Below are positions 5,002 through 7,059 of a stretch of DNA of 7,059 bases, in pieces (position 1 is the first letter of the stretch; every line of letters begins with the position of its first letter). The position numbers and the translations under genes are program-made. The stretch comes from Betaproteobacteria bacterium (GTDB lineage: Bacteria; Pseudomonadota; Gammaproteobacteria; Burkholderiales; Burkholderiaceae). The stretch spans positions 1-7,059 of the forward strand of contig JAATGO010000148.1 of the NCBI GenBank assembly GCA_015654605.1, written 5' to 3'. Under the pieces are notes generated by a model. The model was given only the letters and a program-made list of their open reading frames with translations, was not told the origin of the DNA and did not search any database.

Positions 5002-5928
5002 TCAGAACCGAGTCTCTCTCGCTGCTCGCAAAAAGCTATCCAGTATTGGCATACAATCCAACAATTCATCACCGCCAGCACGATGAAACTCTGGATGCCA
5101 TTGCAAGCCCATGACAAACGGAGCCTTACGATAGCGAATCGCCTCGACAATATTATCGCTGCCAGACACAGCTTCAACTGCCAGATCACGCCCCACATCC
5201 TTTACTGCCTGATGATGAATAGAATTAACCACAGCAGTTTGCACATTAAGCAAGGCTCCCAATGATGATCCCGCCGGAAATGTCAATTCATGATGGTTAT
5301 TGTCATACATGTCAGTCACATGTGCAATTGCAGCAGGAACGTCAGAAGCAATATCCTGGTACAAAGTTCCGCCAAAAGCAACATTAATCAACTGGCAGCC
5401 GCGGCAAATCCCCAATACTGGCTTACCTGCTTCGATGAACTCGTGTAACAGTTCCAACTCATACATATCACGCACCCGATCACCATTCCACTCCGGCTTG
5501 GTAGCCACCTGGGCATAACTTTGTGGTGATACATCCGCTCCACCTTGCAGTACCAAGCCATCAAGATGCTTGGCATAATCTCTCAACCGAATACTGCTAG
5601 GATGAACCAGACCATTTGTATTGACTGTTGGAATCATGAAGACCAGCACGTCACGCGACATCACCCATTGGGCAATGGATTCTTCGAGATACTGCAGCGT
5701 CTTGCCCCGTAATCCTTTTGCACCTTCTTCTGGATGGAAAATACGCGCAGAAATGCCAATCTTCAGCGTGCGCTGCATAATCCGTTTACCAGCCTTGTCC
5801 GACAGAGCCCTAAACCGAGCAACCAGAAGACGCCACGTTTGTTCCCATGGCGCAAATGCCTCGCTTTTGGTCTGCTCTTGTGTCGCTTTAGCAGGCTGCT
5901 TCGTTTCTGAATCCAGTTGATCAGTCAT
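5002..5928 (-). CDS. Peptidase C26 family hydrolase (gamma-glutamyl-gamma-aminobutyrate hydrolase-like, class I glutamine amidotransferase fold)
   Basis: 308 residues from ATG 5926-5928; a cytoplasmic gamma-glutamyl hydrolase of the PuuD-like family, which cleaves gamma-glutamyl amides such as gamma-Glu-GABA in putrescine breakdown. Counting from this start, the oxyanion motif QGGADVSP is at 128-135 and the nucleophile elbow GICRGCQ at 173-179, with catalytic C175. The QWHPE motif is at 276-280, with H278 and E280, so the catalytic triad is complete. The catalytic domain begins at 'LKIGISARIFHPEEG' (about 55), so there is a charged N-terminal extension of about 50 residues absent from shorter PuuD proteins. 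A TTG at 5950-5952 would add 8 residues; an ATG at codon 51, just before the core, is an alternative. None has a clear Shine-Dalgarno. No other putrescine genes are in view, so the substrate is unproven. It precedes the yqjD-like operon by 108 bases with no terminator seen. Confidence 0.88.
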   Translation of the reverse strand: MTDQLDSETKQPAKATQEQTKSEAFAPWEQTWRLLVARFRALSDKAGKRIMQRTLKIGISARIFHPEEGAKGLRGKTLQYLEESIAQWVMSRDVLVFMIPTVNTNGLVHPSSIRLRDYAKHLDGLVLQGGADVSPQSYAQVATKPEWNGDRVRDMYELELLHEFIEAGKPVLGICRGCQLINVAFGGTLYQDIASDVPAAIAHVTDMYDNNHHELTFPAGSSLGALLNVQTAVVNSIHHQAVKDVGRDLAVEAVSGSDNIVEAIRYRKAPFVMGLQWHPEFHRAGGDELLDCMPILDSFLRAARETRF

Positions 5929-6223
5929 GGCTAGCACAGATAATGAAAACAAACATGGATAACATAACCTTATTCAAATCGAGAGAGAAAGGAGCACCTG
6001 TCCTCCGTATCCTCAGCAATAACAAACAAAATCCGAGTATCCGGCATCCCATCTGCTAATGGATCCTACACATGACCATACACTCAGGTAATGTAGCATG
6101 GGTTCGCATAAAGCTGATCTTTTGGTGAAAACAGCAGAAATGACGACAGGTTAGTTAAAGTATAAGCGTATTTGGTGCCATCTGTGCCTATTTCTATCTC
6201 AAACACAGACATCCCGAAACTTA

Positions 6224-6243
6224 TGACATTTTTGTCGATGTCA
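6224..6243. repeat. Palindrome in the gene-free region
   Basis: TGACAT (6224-6229) and ATGTCA (6238-6243) form a perfect 6-base dyad with an 8-base spacer. An alternative inner pairing (GACA at 6225-6228 with TGTC at 6233-6236) also exists. It has the form of an operator half-site pair, but no adjacent promoter or regulator supports a function. Confidence 0.2.
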
Positions 6244-6272
6244 CGATCCCTACTTGGCATTACCATTGCTGC

Positions 6273-6293
6273 GGCATATATCATTGATATGCC
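6273..6293. repeat. Palindrome in the gene-free region
   Basis: GGCATAT (6273-6279) mirrors ATATGCC (6287-6293) over 7 bases with a 7-base centre. A shifted inner dyad ATATCA-T-TGATAT is also perfect. It could be a protein binding site or a short RNA hairpin; no gene start lies close by. Confidence 0.22.
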
Positions 6294-6401
6294 ACTTACG
6301 CAAAAGGCAGCGCTATCATGACACTTTGCTTGCCATCCTCCAATAATTAATTGATTACATATCACAAAGTAAACCTGGAAATGAAAACGAGAATACATGT
6401 A

Positions 6402-6444
6402 AAAACGCACCTGTAGCTCTATATGATAGCTACAAGTGCGTTTT
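6402..6444. terminator. Strong bidirectional intrinsic terminator after the Do protease gene
   Basis: The arms 6402-6418 (AAAACGCAC, one mismatch, then TGTAGCT) and 6428-6444 (AGCTACA, mismatch, GTGCGTTTT) pair over 17 positions with a single C-A mismatch around a 9-base loop. On the minus strand the stem ends in five U residues (complement of 6401-6405), 37 bases after the protease stop, so it should end that transcript efficiently. The T-run on the plus strand makes it usable in both directions, although no plus-strand gene ends here. Confidence 0.9.
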
Positions 6445-6480
6445 CAATGTAACAAATACTCTGCTCACTTACACTGTCAT

Positions 6481-7059
6481 TTATTCCAAATTAACTGGGA
6501 CGAAGATTTTTTCGTCACCGCGTTGAACAAGTAATGCCACATTCTTTCCTGCCTTACTTACCAACTTGCGCAACTGCTCGGGGCTGGAAACTGCCGTGCC
6601 ATTCAAGGACAGAATCACATCGCCACTCTGAATACCGGCAAGTGCAGCAGGTTCATTTGACTCAACCACCACCAGGCCATTTGATACGCCAAGCTGCTGC
6701 TTCTCATTTGACTGTAATGGACGCACTACCAAACCAAGGCGACTATGTTCCTCCTTGCTACCAGAAGTTTTTGCCTTACCACTAGGCATTTCACCCACCG
6801 TTACGCTCAACGTCTTCACACTACCACCACGCATAACTTCTATTTTCGCTGCTGATCCTGGCATCACATCCGCTACCAGTGTAGGTAAGTCCACCGAATG
6901 GCTGATCGGCTTGCCATTGAAGCTCAAAATCACGTCTCCTGTTTGCAAACCTGCTTTGGAAGCCGGACTATCCTTTTCAACAGAACTCACCAATGCACCT
7001 TCCGATTTATCCAACCCAAAAGACTGTGCTAACGCTTGATTAAGTTCCTGCACTGTCAC
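6481..7059 (-). CDS. Do-family serine endoprotease (DegP/DegQ/MucD-like), C-terminal part with two PDZ domains
   Basis: The last 192 codons of a periplasmic chaperone-protease; the 5' part with the trypsin-like catalytic domain is beyond the right edge, so the catalytic triad cannot be checked. PDZ1 covers visible residues about 1-90 ('VQELNQALAQSFGL', 'GALVSSVEKDSPASKAGLQTGDVILSFNG', 'SAAKIEVMRGG'). A Lys/Ser/Gly-rich linker follows (92-104), then PDZ2 (105-192; 'GLVVVESNEPAALAGIQSGDVILSLNG', 'GKNVALLVQRGDEKIFVPVNLE'). The helix 'QELNQALAQSFGL' before PDZ1 is typical of Do proteases. The GTG at 7057-7059 is an internal valine, not the real start. Both PDZ domains are intact, so it is the two-PDZ DegP/DegQ/MucD type and not one-PDZ DegS. 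It ends at the terminator 6402-6444. In many beta- and gammaproteobacteria this gene follows the RpoE/anti-sigma genes; that lies outside the window. Confidence 0.93.
   Translation of the reverse strand: MTVQELNQALAQSFGLDKSEGALVSSVEKDSPASKAGLQTGDVILSFNGKPISHSVDLPTLVADVMPGSAAKIEVMRGGSVKTLSVTVGEMPSGKAKTSGSKEEHSRLGLVVRPLQSNEKQQLGVSNGLVVVESNEPAALAGIQSGDVILSLNGTAVSSPEQLRKLVSKAGKNVALLVQRGDEKIFVPVNLE

Larger units (their letters stand above)
5953..6480. other. Largely gene-free region between C26 hydrolase and Do protease genes
   Basis: These 528 bases hold no gene I recognise. On the minus strand one frame runs from 6410 to 5970 with only two internal stops (6084-6086 and 6066-6068). Its 108-codon upper part would begin inside the terminator stem and has no ribosome binding site. 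Its lower part (ATG at 6045-6047, 25 codons) reads MPDTRILFVIAEDTEDR at its start and looks coding-like. This may be a decayed gene or chance. Two palindromes are present (6224-6243 and 6273-6293). The right end is the strong terminator 6402-6444. The promoter of the hydrolase gene should lie around 5940-6060, but no convincing boxes were found. Confidence 0.5.

Noticed and set aside
6084..6410. 108-codon minus-strand frame as an intact gene
   Set aside because: It opens inside the terminator stem, has no ribosome binding site, and its residue make-up (many Cys, Met and aromatics) is not gene-like; kept only as part of a possible decayed frame.

Overview
The window (about 47% GC by eye) looks like ordinary chromosome of a betaproteobacterium, most likely Burkholderiales. 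This is an inference from gene content: a NitT/TauT-type ABC importer, a membrane-anchored cytochrome c5, a glycine-zipper OmpA lipoprotein, a YqjD/YqjE/YqjK-type cassette, a peptidase C26 amidotransferase-fold hydrolase and a Do-family periplasmic protease. I see no transposase, integrase, phage structural gene, CRISPR array or toxin-antitoxin pair.

Layout. Positions 1-1373 (minus strand) carry an ABC importer operon: the ATPase gene first, then a substrate-binding protein gene cut by the left edge. Its upstream region (1374-1919) has no gene. It holds a striking interlaced palindrome array (1472-1510) and a second inverted repeat (1421-1457) nearer the ATPase start. A complete tRNA-Arg(CCG) with encoded CCA lies at 1920-1995 on the minus strand. 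The only convincing plus-strand protein gene is the cytochrome c5-like protein (2253-2786). It has no good ribosome binding site, but is preceded by a 17-codon open frame with a strong one whose stop overlaps the cytochrome start (ATGA). A bidirectional terminator (2833-2864) separates it from the convergent OmpA lipoprotein gene.

From 2914 to 5928 everything is on the minus strand. In transcription order: C26 hydrolase, YqjD-like ribosome/membrane protein, YqjE-like membrane protein, YqjK-like small membrane protein, then the OmpA lipoprotein with its own sigma70-like promoter. The yqjD-like, yqjE-like and yqjK-like genes are 8 and 15 bases apart and look like one operon, with two candidate promoters in front. 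A poorly coding stretch (5973-6401) follows. Then come a strong bidirectional terminator (6402-6444) and the last 192 codons of a Do/DegP/DegQ/MucD-type protease (two PDZ domains), cut by the right edge.

How they fit together. Much of the window concerns the envelope: periplasmic quality control (Do protease), outer-membrane/peptidoglycan anchoring (OmpA lipoprotein), inner-membrane ribosome tethering (YqjD family) and respiratory electron transfer (cytochrome c5). I did not find a clearly new multi-gene system. The items most worth following up are the operator-like array ahead of the ABC operon, the translationally coupled mini-ORF ahead of the cytochrome, and the unassigned stretch between the hydrolase and the protease.
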